From positions 1 through 64,000 of the forward strand of contig JAFVFL010000005.1 in assembly GCA_017475555.1 (NCBI GenBank): a stretch of 64,000 bases of DNA. Direction: 5' to 3'. The notes below the pieces were generated by a model. The model was given only the letters and a program-made list of their open reading frames with translations, searched no databases and was not told where the DNA came from. Shown piece after piece: positions 10,656 to 20,645 of this stretch. How positions within the stretch are numbered: position 1 is the first letter of the stretch; every line of letters starts with the position of its first letter. A program made the translations under genes and the position numbers. This DNA is from Ruminococcus sp. GTDB taxonomy: Bacteria; Bacillota; Clostridia; Oscillospirales; Ruminococcaceae.

Positions 10656-12731
10656 ATGGCAAGAGATTGTTCACTTGAAAACACCAGAAATATCGGCATT
10701 ATGGCTCACATAGATGCCGGAAAGACTACCACCACTGAGCGTATACTCTTCTACACCGGTGTAAACCACAAGATCGGTGAGACCCATGAGGGAAGCGCTA
10801 CTATGGACTGGATGGCTCAGGAGCAGGAGCGTGGTATCACTATCACTTCTGCTGCTACTACCTGCTACTGGCAGGACCACAGACTCAACATCATCGACAC
10901 TCCCGGCCACGTTGACTTCACTGTTGAGGTCGAGCGTTCACTGAGAGTTCTCGACGGCTCTGTTACAGTTCTCTGTGCAAAGGGCGGTGTTGAGCCGCAG
11001 TCTGAGACCGTTTGGCGTCAGGCTGATAACTATAAAGTACCCCGTATGGCTTACGTAAACAAGATGGATATCATGGGTGCTGACTTCTATCGTGTCGTTG
11101 ACATGATGAAGGACAGACTCAAGTGCAATGCCGTTCCGATCCAGCTTCCTATCGGTGCTGAGGACGAGTTCAAGGGCATTATCGACCTTGTTGAGATGAA
11201 GGCATACATCTACACCAACGACCTCGGTACTGATATTCTCGTTGAGGATATCCCTGAGGACATGAAGGACAAGGCTCAGCAGTACCACGATGATATGGTA
11301 GAGCACGTTGCAGAGCAGGACGAGGAGCTTATGATGAAGTACCTCGACGGCGAGGAGCTTACTCAGGAGGAGATAAAGGCTTGCATCAGAAAGTCCACTA
11401 TCGCCAATGAGATGGTGCCCGTTACCTGCGGCACATCATACAAGAACAAGGGAGTTCAGAAGCTCCTTGACGCTATAATCGACTATATGCCGTCACCGCT
11501 CGACGTACCGGCAATCAAGGGCGTGAACCCTGACACCGACGAGGAGGAGGACAGACCCTCTTCTGATGAGGAGCCGTTCTCAGCTCTCGCATTCAAGATC
11601 GCTACTGACCCGTTCGTTGGTAAGCTTGCGTTCTTCCGTGTTTATTCCGGTGTCATCAACCAGGGCGACACAGTCCTCAATGCTACAAAGGACAGCCGTG
11701 AGCGCTTCGGACGTATCGTTCAGATGCACGCTAACCACAGAAAGGATCTGACAACAGTTTATTCCGGTGATATCGCCGCAGCTGTTGGTCTGAAGAACAC
11801 CACAACAGGTGATACTCTCTGTGATGAAAAGCACCCGATAATCCTTGAGTCTATGGAGTTCCCGGAGCCTGTTATCCAGCTCGCTATCGAGCCTAAGACA
11901 AAGGCTGGTCAGGAGAAAATGGGTATCGCACTCGGCAAGCTCGCTGAGGAGGATCCTACCTTCAAGACATGGACAGATGAGGAGACAGGACAGACTATCA
12001 TCGCTGGTATGGGTGAGCTCCACCTCGATATCATCGTTGACAGACTTCTCCGTGAGTTCAAGGTAGAGGCAAACGTTGGTGCTCCTCAGGTCGCTTATAA
12101 GGAGACTATCAAGGGCACTGCTGATGTTGACTACAAGTACAAGAAGCAGTCCGGTGGTTCAGGTCAGTACGGTCACGTTAAGATCCGTATCGAGCCTAAC
12201 GAGTCCGGTAAGGGCTATGAGTTCAAGAACGCTGTTGTCGGCGGTTCTATCCCGAAGGAGTATATCCCTGCGGTAGACGCTGGTATACAGGGTGCTATGA
12301 AGTCTGGTATACTTGCAGGCTATGAGGTAGTTGACGTAAAGGTAGAGCTTTACGATGGATCGTATCACGAGGTCGATTCGTCTGAAATGGCATTCAAGAT
12401 CGCTGGTTCTATCGCATTCAAGGAGGCTGTCAAGAAGGCAGACCCCGTGCTCATGGAGCCTGTGATGAAGGTCGCAGTTATCGTTCCGGACGACTACACC
12501 GGTACAGTTATCGGCGATCTCAGCTCACGCAGAGGACAGATACAGGGTCAGGAGGCAAGGACCGGCACAGTTCAGGTCGATGCTCTTGTTCCGCTTTCTG
12601 AGATGTTCGGCTACACAAGTGACCTTCGTTCCAACACACAGGGTCGTGGTCAGTATACAATGGAGCCTCACAGCTACCAGGAGGTACCGAAGAGCATTGC
12701 AGAGAAGATCATGTCTTCAAGAGCAAAGTAA
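10656..12731 (+). CDS. fusA: Elongation factor G
   Basis: EF-G is the GTPase that drives ribosomal translocation. The 691-residue product has the P-loop [13 protein letters not shown], the switch [11 protein letters not shown] and the NKMD guanine-specificity motif, followed by domains II to V to the normal C-terminus. The ATG at 10656 is preceded by GGAAGGAGG. It lies 60 bp after rpsG and is probably co-transcribed with it. Confidence 0.98.
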   Translation: MARDCSLENTRNIGIMAHIDAGKTTTTERILFYTGVNHKIGETHEGSATMDWMAQEQERGITITSAATTCYWQDHRLNIIDTPGHVDFTVEVERSLRVLDGSVTVLCAKGGVEPQSETVWRQADNYKVPRMAYVNKMDIMGADFYRVVDMMKDRLKCNAVPIQLPIGAEDEFKGIIDLVEMKAYIYTNDLGTDILVEDIPEDMKDKAQQYHDDMVEHVAEQDEELMMKYLDGEELTQEEIKACIRKSTIANEMVPVTCGTSYKNKGVQKLLDAIIDYMPSPLDVPAIKGVNPDTDEEEDRPSSDEEPFSALAFKIATDPFVGKLAFFRVYSGVINQGDTVLNATKDSRERFGRIVQMHANHRKDLTTVYSGDIAAAVGLKNTTTGDTLCDEKHPIILESMEFPEPVIQLAIEPKTKAGQEKMGIALGKLAEEDPTFKTWTDEETGQTIIAGMGELHLDIIVDRLLREFKVEANVGAPQVAYKETIKGTADVDYKYKKQSGGSGQYGHVKIRIEPNESGKGYEFKNAVVGGSIPKEYIPAVDAGIQGAMKSGILAGYEVVDVKVELYDGSYHEVDSSEMAFKIAGSIAFKEAVKKADPVLMEPVMKVAVIVPDDYTGTVIGDLSSRRGQIQGQEARTGTVQVDALVPLSEMFGYTSDLRSNTQGRGQYTMEPHSYQEVPKSIAEKIMSSRAK

Positions 12732-12865
12732 ACCCGTTCCGGACGGGATATAGTCAGAGGCAGAAATGCCGCAATACTGACTGGTTTCAGACCGCAGATA
12801 AATTTGCAGGCTGCTTTATATGCAGTTTTAACAGATATTATTTGCAAAATTTATCAGAAATTCTG

Positions 12866-12894
12866 TTGACAAACCCTCAGAATTGTGATAAAAT
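12866..12894 (+). promoter_or_regulatory. Promoter of tuf
   Basis: TTGACA, 17 bp, TAAAAT, about 75 bp before the tuf start codon. tuf can therefore be expressed apart from the rest of the str cluster. The preceding gap (12732-12865) holds small hairpins such as CCCGT/ACGGG but no T-run. Confidence 0.85.
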
Positions 12895-12970
12895 TAATAT
12901 ATCATATGATCAGGCTGCTCCCTGAGGCCCGCCCCGGAGAGCATACGGTTCAAAAAGGAGGAAATTTCCA

Positions 12971-14170
12971 ATGGCAAAGGCTAAATTTGAAAGAACAAAA
13001 CCCCATGTAAACATTGGTACTATCGGCCACGTTGACCACGGTAAGACTACACTTACAGCTGCTATCACAAAGACTCTCGCTATGAAGGGTCAGGCTAAGT
13101 ACGAGGCTTACGACATGATCGATAAGGCTCCTGAGGAGAGAGAGCGTGGAATCACGATCAATACCGCTCACGTTGAGTATGAGACTGACAAGCGTCACTA
13201 TGCACACGTTGACTGCCCTGGCCACGCTGACTATGTTAAGAACATGATCACTGGTGCAGCTCAGATGGACGGTGCTATCCTCGTTGTTGCTGCTTCTGAC
13301 GGCCCTATGGCTCAGACAAGAGAGCACATCCTTCTCGCTCGTCAGGTTGGCGTTCCGGCGATCGTTGTATTCATGAACAAGGCTGACCAGGTTGACGATG
13401 AGGAGCTTCTTGAGCTCGTTGAGATGGATATCCGTGACCTGCTTTCAAGCTATGACTTCCCTGGCGATGATACACCTATCATCAAGGGCTCTGCACTCCA
13501 GGCTCTTGAGGCTCCGGACGATCTCAGCGACCCTGCATACGCTCCTATCATTGAGCTTATGAATGCTGTTGATGAGTATATCCCCAGCCCTGAGAGAGAC
13601 GACGCTAAGCCGTTCCTTATGCCTATCGAGGATACAATGACTATCTCTGGCCGTGGTACTGTTGTTACCGGAAGAGTAGAGCGTGGAAGACTCAATGTAA
13701 ACGAGCCTGTTGAGATCGTTGGACTTTCTGACGAGAAGCTCAACACAGTTGTTACAGGTCTTGAGATGTTCAGAAAGACTCTTGACTTCTGTGAGGCTGG
13801 TGATAACGTTGGAGCACTTCTCCGTGGTATCACAAGAGATCAGGTTGAGCGCGGACAGGTTCTCTGCAAGCCCGGCTCGATCCACCCGCACACAAAGTTC
13901 TCCGGTCAGGTTTACGTTCTTAAGAAGGAGGAGGGCGGCAGACATACTCCGTTCTTCAACAACTACAGACCGCAGTTCTATTTCAGAACAACTGACGTTA
14001 CAGGCGTTGTAACTCTCCCTGCTGACAAGGAGATGTGTATGCCTGGTGATAACGTTGCTATGGACGTTGAGCTTATCACTCCTATCGCTATCGAGGAGGG
14101 ACTCCGCTTCGCTATCCGTGAGGGCGGCAGAACAGTTGGCTCAGGCGTTGTTACAAAGATCAACGAGTAA
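12971..14170 (+). CDS. tuf: Elongation factor Tu
   Basis: EF-Tu delivers aminoacyl-tRNA to the ribosome as a GTP complex. The 399-residue protein has the P-loop [25 protein letters not shown] and the C-terminal beta-barrel domains ending in VVTKINE. AAAAGGAGG precedes the ATG. It has its own promoter and is closed by a strong terminator. Confidence 0.98.
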   Translation: MAKAKFERTKPHVNIGTIGHVDHGKTTLTAAITKTLAMKGQAKYEAYDMIDKAPEERERGITINTAHVEYETDKRHYAHVDCPGHADYVKNMITGAAQMDGAILVVAASDGPMAQTREHILLARQVGVPAIVVFMNKADQVDDEELLELVEMDIRDLLSSYDFPGDDTPIIKGSALQALEAPDDLSDPAYAPIIELMNAVDEYIPSPERDDAKPFLMPIEDTMTISGRGTVVTGRVERGRLNVNEPVEIVGLSDEKLNTVVTGLEMFRKTLDFCEAGDNVGALLRGITRDQVERGQVLCKPGSIHPHTKFSGQVYVLKKEEGGRHTPFFNNYRPQFYFRTTDVTGVVTLPADKEMCMPGDNVAMDVELITPIAIEEGLRFAIREGGRTVGSGVVTKINE

Positions 14171-14203
14171 TTATCCGAGCGATAATCCTACCAAATAAAG
14201 AAG

Positions 14204-14238
14204 GCTCCGGTGCAAGAGAATGTACCGGAGCTTTTTTT
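14204..14238 (+). terminator. Rho-independent terminator of tuf
   Basis: GCTCCGGT (14204-14211) pairs with ACCGGAGC (14224-14231) and is followed by seven Ts. Confidence 0.92.
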
Positions 14239-14247
14239 CAAAAATAC

Positions 14248-14276
14248 TTGAAATAGCCGGGTGGCTGTGATATAAT
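14248..14276 (+). promoter_or_regulatory. Promoter of the lipoprotein gene at 14307
   Basis: TTGAAA, 17 bp, TATAAT, directly after the tuf terminator and 30 bp before the next start codon. Confidence 0.8.
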
Positions 14277-14306
14277 AGACATGATATCATTTACGGAGGT
14301 AACAAA

Positions 14307-15104
14307 ATGAATAAGATAAAGATAATAATTGCTGCATTGTCAGCAGCTGTCCTGCTCTGCGGCTGTTCATCGACCGGCAGAGTAAGAAGCTCCACTTCTT
14401 CCGACAGCAGCGTTTCTGAGGCGGAGCAGCCTGTCTCACCGACAAGTGAGCCGTCGTTCAAGAACGATTTCAATGACACATCAAAATTCCTTGACGAATC
14501 CGACGCTGTTTCTGAGGGCGTTTCCTCACAGCCGGCAGCTGCGGAGTATGATGTATCGGAAGCCGGAGAAGAGCCGGTGAGCGAGGTCGATGTGAAAAGC
14601 TCCCCGGACGGCGAGATCTTTGAGTACGATAGTCAGGGGCGGCTGCGGTACTACAGGAACTCTGACGAGATCTACAACACCCTGCCCGCACCTACCTCAG
14701 ATCAGCCGAATGTGGCTATGGGCTGGTATGCGAGGGACGTTATCGGCAGCTTCATGAACGTCTACACGAATGGTATGAGTATCGAGGGCTACGCCGAGAA
14801 TACGTTCATTGTCCGTCAGAACGGCACTGAGGTCACGGGTATAATGCAGCTGACTGACGAGGGCGATATCCGCTGGTTCAGTATCAATTATGACGTTCCC
14901 TCCAGCGTTATCCCGGAGGGCAGCTTCGACAGCGATATCGACGCATACCTCGCAGAGCTTGACGACGTTGCATCGGTCGGCGATAAGGGCGTCCGCTATA
15001 TGCAGACAAACGGCAGAGTTTACGCACTATATACGGTGACTGTCACCTCCTCCGACGGAAATAATAAGGTCATCAATACCGCATTCTCGAAATCAGCAGT
15101 GTAA
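14307..15104 (+). CDS. Putative lipoprotein of unknown function
   Basis: I do not recognise the family. The 265-residue product starts with a signal peptide ending in the lipobox LLCGC, so the cysteine near residue 19 should be lipidated and the protein anchored on the outer face of the membrane. A Ser/Glu-rich low-complexity linker (about 20-100) is followed by a globular domain containing one YDSQGRLRYY segment, which resembles the YD motif of the lipoproteins at 30-33 kb. It forms a single-gene unit with its own promoter. It converges with aroK, and a palindromic repeat lies between the two genes. Confidence 0.8.
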   Translation: MNKIKIIIAALSAAVLLCGCSSTGRVRSSTSSDSSVSEAEQPVSPTSEPSFKNDFNDTSKFLDESDAVSEGVSSQPAAAEYDVSEAGEEPVSEVDVKSSPDGEIFEYDSQGRLRYYRNSDEIYNTLPAPTSDQPNVAMGWYARDVIGSFMNVYTNGMSIEGYAENTFIVRQNGTEVTGIMQLTDEGDIRWFSINYDVPSSVIPEGSFDSDIDAYLAELDDVASVGDKGVRYMQTNGRVYALYTVTVTSSDGNNKVINTAFSKSAV

Positions 15105-15134
15105 TTTCTGCTTTCGGAGATCCAGACGTATTAT

Positions 15135-15320
15135 CGGGGGAACCTTTCTGAAGAAAGGTTTCCCCCGTACCCCTTCCAAAGACTTTTAATTAAAATCCCC
15201 AGATAGGGCACGCAAAGTAACACTGGTCTGAATGTGTTGAAGTGCCCTATCTGGGGATTTTAGCTGAAAGTTTTAGGAAAGGAGTTTGAGGGATAACCCT
15301 TTTTCAAAAGGGTTTCCCTC
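15135..15320. repeat. Nested palindromic repeat element between convergent genes
   Basis: Three hairpins lie in series. The outer left one is CGGGGGAACCTTTCT with AGAAAGGTTTCCCCCG (15135-15167). The central one has perfect 21 bp arms (15191-15211 and 15242-15262) around a 30-nt loop. The outer right one is 15288-15320. The segments joining them (CCTTCCAAAGACTTTT and GAAAGTTTTAGGAAAGG) are imperfect inverted copies of one another, and the right half matches the repeat at 1-150. The element therefore looks like two convergent copies of a dispersed repeat around a long palindrome. It contains no open reading frame and could end transcription from both sides. Confidence 0.75.
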
Positions 15321-15350
15321 AATAATATGTGTGAATTATCCGCAAAGGAG

Positions 15351-15845
15351 TTATTTACTTACCCGGATTATCTCCTCGGCGGTTTCCATGGGGGTGGTGG
15401 GGTTGGAGACGACGGCTGTAGCGTGGGCGAGGTAGATATTTCTGCGTGAATCAAAGCGTTCAAGCAGCTCTTCCTTTGAAGAAGCGGCGGCAATGGGACG
15501 GTTCGTATCGCCGCAGATACGCTCATAGCACGTTTCAAAATCCGCATCTATGAATACTATCGCACCGCCTGAGCTGCGTATCGCTTCGGCGGTATCGGGG
15601 TTCAGGAGAGCACCGCCGCCGCACGCAGCGACTGCCTGTCTGCCGCAAAGTGACCTGACTATCTCCGCCTCAGCCCTGCGGAAGTACGGCTCGCCCTTTT
15701 GTGCGAATATTTCCGGTATGCTCATGCCCTCTGAGGCAACTATCATTTCGTCCGTGTCATAGAATCCGCAGCCGAGCTTTTTTGCTGCGAGCTTTCCTGA
15801 TGTGGTTTTTCCGCAGCCCATAAAGCCGCATAAAAATATAGTCAT
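15351..15845 (-). CDS. aroK: Shikimate kinase
   Basis: Shikimate kinase phosphorylates shikimate at O3 using ATP in the chorismate pathway. The 164-residue protein has the Walker A GCGKTTSGK near residue 10, the shikimate-binding D-T-D near residue 30, the GEPYFRRAE segment and the ACGGGA motif near residue 75. I chose the ATG at 15845 because GGGAGGAAG lies just before it; an ATG at 15863 overlaps the aroE stop codon. It is the last gene of fabD-aroE-aroK. Confidence 0.95.
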   Translation of the reverse strand: MTIFLCGFMGCGKTTSGKLAAKKLGCGFYDTDEMIVASEGMSIPEIFAQKGEPYFRRAEAEIVRSLCGRQAVAACGGGALLNPDTAEAIRSSGGAIVFIDADFETCYERICGDTNRPIAAASSKEELLERFDSRRNIYLAHATAVVSNPTTPMETAEEIIRVSK

Positions 15846-15862
15846 TCTGCTTCCTCCCGGCA

Positions 15863-16702
15863 TTACTTCCTGTTCATTTCTGCAACTGCCTGCTCAACGC
15901 TCCGGATTATCCCGGAAACGTCCTCCGGCGAAAATTCTCCGCCGTACCATATCTCGTGAGCCTTGACAGCCTGATATACGAGCATTGCCGCACCGCCGAC
16001 AGCCGTCTTTCCAAGCTCTCTTGCACGGCGTATCAGCTGAGTTTCGGTCGGGTTGTAGATAACGTCAAAGAACGTCCTGCTGCTCTGTATTATCTCATCA
16101 TTGACGGGGCAGGCGTCCGTTTTCGGATACATTCCCACCGGCGTGGCATTTATGCACAGGTCATAGCTGCCGGACATCTCCCTCACTCCGATTATCCGTA
16201 CCGACGCACCCGGCTTCATCGCTATTATCTCCGCCATGAGAAGCTGTGCTCTCCGGGTATCCTCCGGGATTATGGCGATAGTCAGCTCCGCACCGGCAAG
16301 TGCAGCCTCAATAGCGATCATTCTGCCTACGCCGCCGCAGCCGACAAGAAGCACCTTTCCGGAAAGCGGAAGAAGCTCTGCCGAACGGAGAAATCCGTCG
16401 CAGTCGGTGTTGTAGCCGGTAAAGCTGCCGCCGCTGTTCTTCACGCAGTTGACCGAGCTGTACCGCTTCGCACTGTCCGCCATAGCCGTCATGAACGGGA
16501 TAACGTCCACCTTATGCGGGATAGTCACGTTGAAGCCGTCAAGCTCCCGGAGTATGCCGTTCATTTCCCTTTCCATATCCTTCGGCTTTATCTCGATAAG
16601 GCTGTATTCCGCCGTGATGCCGCTGAGTGCGAAAAGCCTTTCATGTATCAGCGGTGACATCGAGTGACCGAGCGGATAACCGATAAGTCCGTACTTATTC
16701 AT
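15863..16702 (-). CDS. aroE: Shikimate dehydrogenase
   Basis: AroE reduces 3-dehydroshikimate to shikimate with NADPH. The 279-residue product has the substrate motif GHSMSPLIH near residue 13, NVTIPHK near 60, NTDCDGF near 95 and the Rossmann segment VGCGGVGR near 121. The start overlaps the end of fabD by 8 bases, which suggests translational coupling. Of two nearby ATGs, the one at 16702 has the better spacing to GCAGGA. Its product is the substrate of the kinase encoded next. Confidence 0.95.
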   Translation of the reverse strand: MNKYGLIGYPLGHSMSPLIHERLFALSGITAEYSLIEIKPKDMEREMNGILRELDGFNVTIPHKVDVIPFMTAMADSAKRYSSVNCVKNSGGSFTGYNTDCDGFLRSAELLPLSGKVLLVGCGGVGRMIAIEAALAGAELTIAIIPEDTRRAQLLMAEIIAMKPGASVRIIGVREMSGSYDLCINATPVGMYPKTDACPVNDEIIQSSRTFFDVIYNPTETQLIRRARELGKTAVGGAAMLVYQAVKAHEIWYGGEFSPEDVSGIIRSVEQAVAEMNRK

Positions 16703-17663
16703 ATACATTCCTGCTTTCTACGCCTGCAAGGTTTTCCACGTTCCATGCCTCAACGTCCGGAAGTGTCTTTTTGACAAGTCCTGTGAGTGTCTTACCCGGC
16801 CCGAACTCGATAAAGCGTGTGAAGCCTGCCTCACGCATAGCACGAAGCTCGTCAGTGAAGCGTACAGGCGATACGATATGCTGTGCAAGATACTCCGGAA
16901 GATCGCTGAAATCGGTCTTCTCCGCACCGGTAACATTGGAGAAGAATCTGCTGCCGTATTCCTTCAGGGTCTTGTATGCTTCTTCATAGTGTTCACCGGC
17001 GAGGATCTCCTTCGCAGACTCGTAAAACTTGTCCGCAGCGGACTGCATGAGCTTTGAATGGAATGCACCTGCAACATTGAGCGGTACGACACGCCCTTTA
17101 AGCTCTGCAAAGATGGGAGTTACCTCAGCTATGCCCTCAGGAGTACCGGCGATTACAGTCTGCTGGGGGGAATTGTAGTTGACAGCGGCAACGTACTCCT
17201 TTGCACCGGAGCATATCTCCTCCACCTTTGCCGGGTCAAGCTTCAGGACAGCCGCCATTGCACCCTTATTCTCCCTCGCAGCCTCGTGCATAGCCTCAGC
17301 ACGTGCCTTGATGAGACGGAACATCACGATGAGGTCGATACAGTTGGTGAAGCTCAGTGCAGCGTACTCACCGAGAGAATGTCCTGCAACGCCCTGAAAG
17401 AACCACCACTTGCTCTTGTCGGAGTTGTACTTTCTCATAACTGCTCCTGCACAGACGATCGAGGTCAGGAGTATCGCAGGCTGAGCGTTTATAGTGAGGG
17501 CAAGCTCCTCCGGAGTGCTCTCAAAGCACAGCTTCTTCATATCCCTGTCCAGTACCTGAGAAGCGACATCATATGGCTCACTAAGCTCCGGGAATGCCTC
17601 AAGGATATCCTTGCCCATGCCGGGATACTGCGAGCCCTGACCGGAAAAAAGTGCTACTGTCAT
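16695..17663 (-). CDS. fabD: Malonyl-CoA:ACP transacylase
   Basis: FabD loads malonyl units onto acyl carrier protein. The 322-residue protein has the N-terminal FSGQGSQYPGMG motif, the nucleophile elbow GHSLGEYAAL near residue 95 and the catalytic-histidine segment AGAFHSKLM near 200. AAGGAGG lies upstream of the ATG at 17663. In many Firmicutes fabD sits inside the fab operon; here it lies on the opposite strand, divergent from fabH and coupled to the shikimate genes aroE-aroK. Confidence 0.95.
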   Translation of the reverse strand: MTVALFSGQGSQYPGMGKDILEAFPELSEPYDVASQVLDRDMKKLCFESTPEELALTINAQPAILLTSIVCAGAVMRKYNSDKSKWWFFQGVAGHSLGEYAALSFTNCIDLIVMFRLIKARAEAMHEAARENKGAMAAVLKLDPAKVEEICSGAKEYVAAVNYNSPQQTVIAGTPEGIAEVTPIFAELKGRVVPLNVAGAFHSKLMQSAADKFYESAKEILAGEHYEEAYKTLKEYGSRFFSNVTGAEKTDFSDLPEYLAQHIVSPVRFTDELRAMREAGFTRFIEFGPGKTLTGLVKKTLPDVEAWNVENLAGVESRNVYE

Positions 17664-17739
17664 TGTATTTTCCTCCTTCAAAATAATCGGAATAATTGTG
17701 CGGTATAACAGTTATAAACTCCAAAATTTGGGCAGTATG

Positions 17740-17758
17740 ACGAGTTTTTGATTCTCGT
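17740..17758. promoter_or_regulatory. Small inverted repeat in the fabD-fabH divergent region
   Basis: ACGAG and CTCGT are 5 bp arms around TTTTTGATT. The TTTGATT core recalls half of a FabT-type site, but the match is partial and no fabT or fapR gene is in the window. Confidence 0.25.
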
Positions 17759-17780
17759 TCGCCAAACAGTCAAAATATTA

Positions 17781-17809
17781 TTGCAAAAATGCCCGAAATG
17801 ATTTATAAT
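17781..17809 (+). promoter_or_regulatory. Promoter of the fatty acid biosynthesis operon
   Basis: TTGCAA, 17 bp, TATAAT, about 90 bp before fabH. GATATTGTATACAC follows at 17811-17824, identical to 14 bases just after the trkA promoter. Confidence 0.8.
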
Positions 17810-17900
17810 AGATATTGTATACACCGCATGATTCAAGTATAACATATATTACGGCGATTTACAACATTTTTTTTGCATTATTTTTCTGGGAGGACGGAAA

Positions 17901-18887
17901 ATGGGGATAAAAATTCTTGGCACCGGAAGCTTCGTACCGCAGCAGAGGCTCACAAACGATGACTTCCGGAGATTTGTCGATACAAATGACGAGTGGATAC
18001 GCACAAGGACGGGCATATCAGAGCGGAGAATGGCTGGCTGGGAACCGGTGTGGTACATGGGTGCAAAAGCCGCCGGGCAGGCGATAGAGCGTGCAGGCAT
18101 ATCCCCTGAGGATATAGGGCTTGTCATCACGACGACCGCTACTCCGGATTTCCTGACACCGAGCATTGCGTGCGTTATCCAGAATGAGGTCGGTGCTGTC
18201 AACGCTGCTGCCTTTGATATGAATGCAGCCTGCTCAGGCTTCGTGTACGCCCTTGATACCGCAAGGCGTTTCCTGGAGACTGACGATTCGCTGAAATACG
18301 TGCTCGTGACGGCTTCTGAGGCTCTTTCGAGGTTCACCAATTTCAACGACAGAACGACCTGTATCCTCTTCGGCGACGGAGCTGCGGCGGCTGTCATAGA
18401 GCGTTCAGATAAGCTTTTCAGTTCCCATATCGCTGCTGACGGCAGCGGTGCGGGATATCTGTGTGCAAGGAATTTAAGACCTGCACCGGAGATAGCACAG
18501 GAGCCTGAGATAGAGGACAGCTTCCCGGACGCAGGCGACAGAAAGCTCTATCAGGACGGCAAGGAGGTATACAAATTCGCCACGAAGGCACTCCCCCTTG
18601 CGTTTGAGCTTGCTGCACAGAAATGCGGCATAACAAAGGAGGATATCGACTGGTTCATACCGCATCAGGCGAATGTGAGGATAATCGAGACTGCTGCAAA
18701 GAAGCTCGGTGCTCCTATGGATAAGTTCATCGTCACCCTTGACCACTACGGCAATACCTCCTCTGCCTCGATACCGCTCGCACTGAACGAGGCGATAAAT
18801 GACGGAAGAGTGCAGAGAGGACAGAAGCTCGCTCTCATAGGCTTCGGTGCAGGACTGACCTACGGCGGAGCGATACTCGAATACTGA
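17901..18887 (+). CDS. fabH: 3-oxoacyl-ACP synthase III
   Basis: FabH starts fatty acid chains by condensing acyl-CoA with malonyl-ACP. The 328-residue product has the catalytic cysteine in AACSGF (residue 111), the histidine in FIPHQAN near 253 and the asparagine in GNTSSASIP near 283. The N-terminal block WIRTRTGISERR is typical. GGGAGGACGGAAA precedes the ATG. It is the first of ten co-directional lipid genes ending with acpP. Confidence 0.97.
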   Translation: MGIKILGTGSFVPQQRLTNDDFRRFVDTNDEWIRTRTGISERRMAGWEPVWYMGAKAAGQAIERAGISPEDIGLVITTTATPDFLTPSIACVIQNEVGAVNAAAFDMNAACSGFVYALDTARRFLETDDSLKYVLVTASEALSRFTNFNDRTTCILFGDGAAAAVIERSDKLFSSHIAADGSGAGYLCARNLRPAPEIAQEPEIEDSFPDAGDRKLYQDGKEVYKFATKALPLAFELAAQKCGITKEDIDWFIPHQANVRIIETAAKKLGAPMDKFIVTLDHYGNTSSASIPLALNEAINDGRVQRGQKLALIGFGAGLTYGGAILEY

Positions 18888-18912
18888 TAAAAGCCCGGAT
18901 AAGGAGAATTAT

Positions 18913-19851
18913 ATGAAAACACGCATAACTGAGCTGCTTGGCTGTGAATATCCGATAATACAGGGCGGAATGGCATGGGTCGCAGAGCATACCCTTGCCG
19001 CTGCCGTTACAAATGCCGGAGGTGTGGGACTTATCGCCGGCGGAAATGCACCGGTAGACTATCTCCGTGACCAGATAAGACAGTGCCGTGAGGCTGTCGG
19101 GGATAAGCCGTTCGGTGTGAACATAATGCTCATGAGCCCGAATGCCGCAGACCTTGCACAGCTCGTGATCGACGAGGGTGTAAGGGTGGTAACGACCGGT
19201 GCAGGCAATCCGGGGACTTATCTTCCGGCGTGGAAGGATGCCGGGATAAGAGTGATACCGGTAGTCCCGTCTGTTGCACTTGCAAAGAGAATGGAAAGAG
19301 CCGGGGCTGATGCAGTTGTCGCTGAGGGAACTGAATCAGGCGGACATATCGGCGAAAATACGACCATGTGCCTTGTTCCGCAGGTCGTGGACGCTGTGGA
19401 GATACCGGTCATCGCAGCCGGAGGTATCGCTGACGGCAGAGGCATGGCGGCAAGCTTCATGCTCGGTGCAGAGGGAGTGCAGATAGGCACAAGGTTCCTG
19501 GCTTCTGAGGAGGCACAGATACACCCGGTATTCAAGGAGCTTGTCATTAAGGCTAAGGACACCGACAGCATAGTTACAGGAAGATACACCGGACACCCGT
19601 GCAGGAACGTAAAGACGAAATTTGCAAAGAAGCTTGCGGCAGGAGAGCGTGACGGCAGTCTGTCTCCGGAGGAATTTGAGAACCTCACAGTCGGAGCACT
19701 CCGCAGAGCTGTGGTAGAGGGCGACCTTGAATCCGGCTCATTCCTGTGCGGCGCTATCGCTGGTATGGTCAGCGAGATAAAGCCGTGTGCGGAGATAGTA
19801 AAGGAAATAAATGACGGGGCAGAAAGGCTGCTCAGTACTGATCGGTATTAA
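18913..19851 (+). CDS. fabK: FMN-dependent enoyl-ACP reductase II
   Basis: FabK reduces trans-2-enoyl-ACP, the last step of each elongation cycle, using FMN and NAD(P)H. The 312-residue TIM-barrel protein has the N-terminal PIIQGGMAWVA block, the GGVGLI segment and the signature AEGTESGGHIGE near residue 140, followed by IAAGGIADGRG near 170. FabK replaces FabI in many Firmicutes and makes them insensitive to triclosan. AAGGAG precedes the ATG. It follows fabH by 25 bp. Confidence 0.96.
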   Translation: MKTRITELLGCEYPIIQGGMAWVAEHTLAAAVTNAGGVGLIAGGNAPVDYLRDQIRQCREAVGDKPFGVNIMLMSPNAADLAQLVIDEGVRVVTTGAGNPGTYLPAWKDAGIRVIPVVPSVALAKRMERAGADAVVAEGTESGGHIGENTTMCLVPQVVDAVEIPVIAAGGIADGRGMAASFMLGAEGVQIGTRFLASEEAQIHPVFKELVIKAKDTDSIVTGRYTGHPCRNVKTKFAKKLAAGERDGSLSPEEFENLTVGALRRAVVEGDLESGSFLCGAIAGMVSEIKPCAEIVKEINDGAERLLSTDRY

Positions 19852-19873
19852 GTGAATTTACGGAGGAAGAAAT

Positions 19874-20614
19874 ATGCCAACAGCAATAATAACAGGTGCT
19901 TCGCAGGGAATAGGTGCGTGTATCGCAAAGAGACTTGCAAAGGACGGATATGATATAGCGGTGAACCACTATCCGAGCGACGGCGACAGGGCTAATGCGG
20001 AGGCTGTCGCAGAGGAGTGCCGTGCCTTCGGGGTAAGGGCTGAGCTTTATGCGGCAGATGTTTCAAAATATGCTGACTGCGAGGCAATGGTCAAGGCGGT
20101 AAAGGCGGACTTCGGCTCGGTCGACGCTCTCGTCAACAACGCCGGTATAACAAGAGATACGCTCCTTGCACGCATGAAGGAGGAGGACTATGACGCCGTT
20201 ATCGCTGTAAATCAGAAGAGCGTTTACAATATGCTCAGGCTCGTGACAGCTGTAATGATGAAGCAGAGACACGGCAGGATAGTCAACGTCTCCTCAGTAG
20301 CCGGTCTTTACGGAAATCCCGGTCAGGTGAACTATTCCGCTTCAAAGGCTGCGATAATAGGCATGACAAAGAGCGTCGCAAAGGAGTTCGGCTCACGCAA
20401 TATCACCTGCAACGCCGTAGCTCCCGGACTTATCCGCACTCCGATGACAGATGTGCTCTCAGATGAGCTGAAAGCGAAGATGATAGAGGCGGTCGCCCTC
20501 AGACGCTATGGCGAGCCGGAGGAGATCGCCTCCGTGGTATCGTTCCTGCTGTCAGAGGACGCAAGCTATGTGACCGGTCAGGTTATAGAGATATCCGGCG
20601 GACTGTCCATGTAA
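19874..20614 (+). CDS. fabG: 3-oxoacyl-ACP reductase
   Basis: FabG is the NADPH-dependent ketoreductase of the elongation cycle. The 246-residue short-chain dehydrogenase shows TGASQGIG near residue 7, NNAG near 88 and the catalytic serine-tyrosine-lysine set in NVSSVAG near 140 and YSASK near 153. GGAGGAAGAAAT precedes the ATG. It lies between fabK and fabF with short gaps. Confidence 0.97.
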   Translation: MPTAIITGASQGIGACIAKRLAKDGYDIAVNHYPSDGDRANAEAVAEECRAFGVRAELYAADVSKYADCEAMVKAVKADFGSVDALVNNAGITRDTLLARMKEEDYDAVIAVNQKSVYNMLRLVTAVMMKQRHGRIVNVSSVAGLYGNPGQVNYSASKAAIIGMTKSVAKEFGSRNITCNAVAPGLIRTPMTDVLSDELKAKMIEAVALRRYGEPEEIASVVSFLLSEDASYVTGQVIEISGGLSM

Positions 20615-20645
20615 GCGGCAGCATCGCTGAGAAAGGAATATAGAT

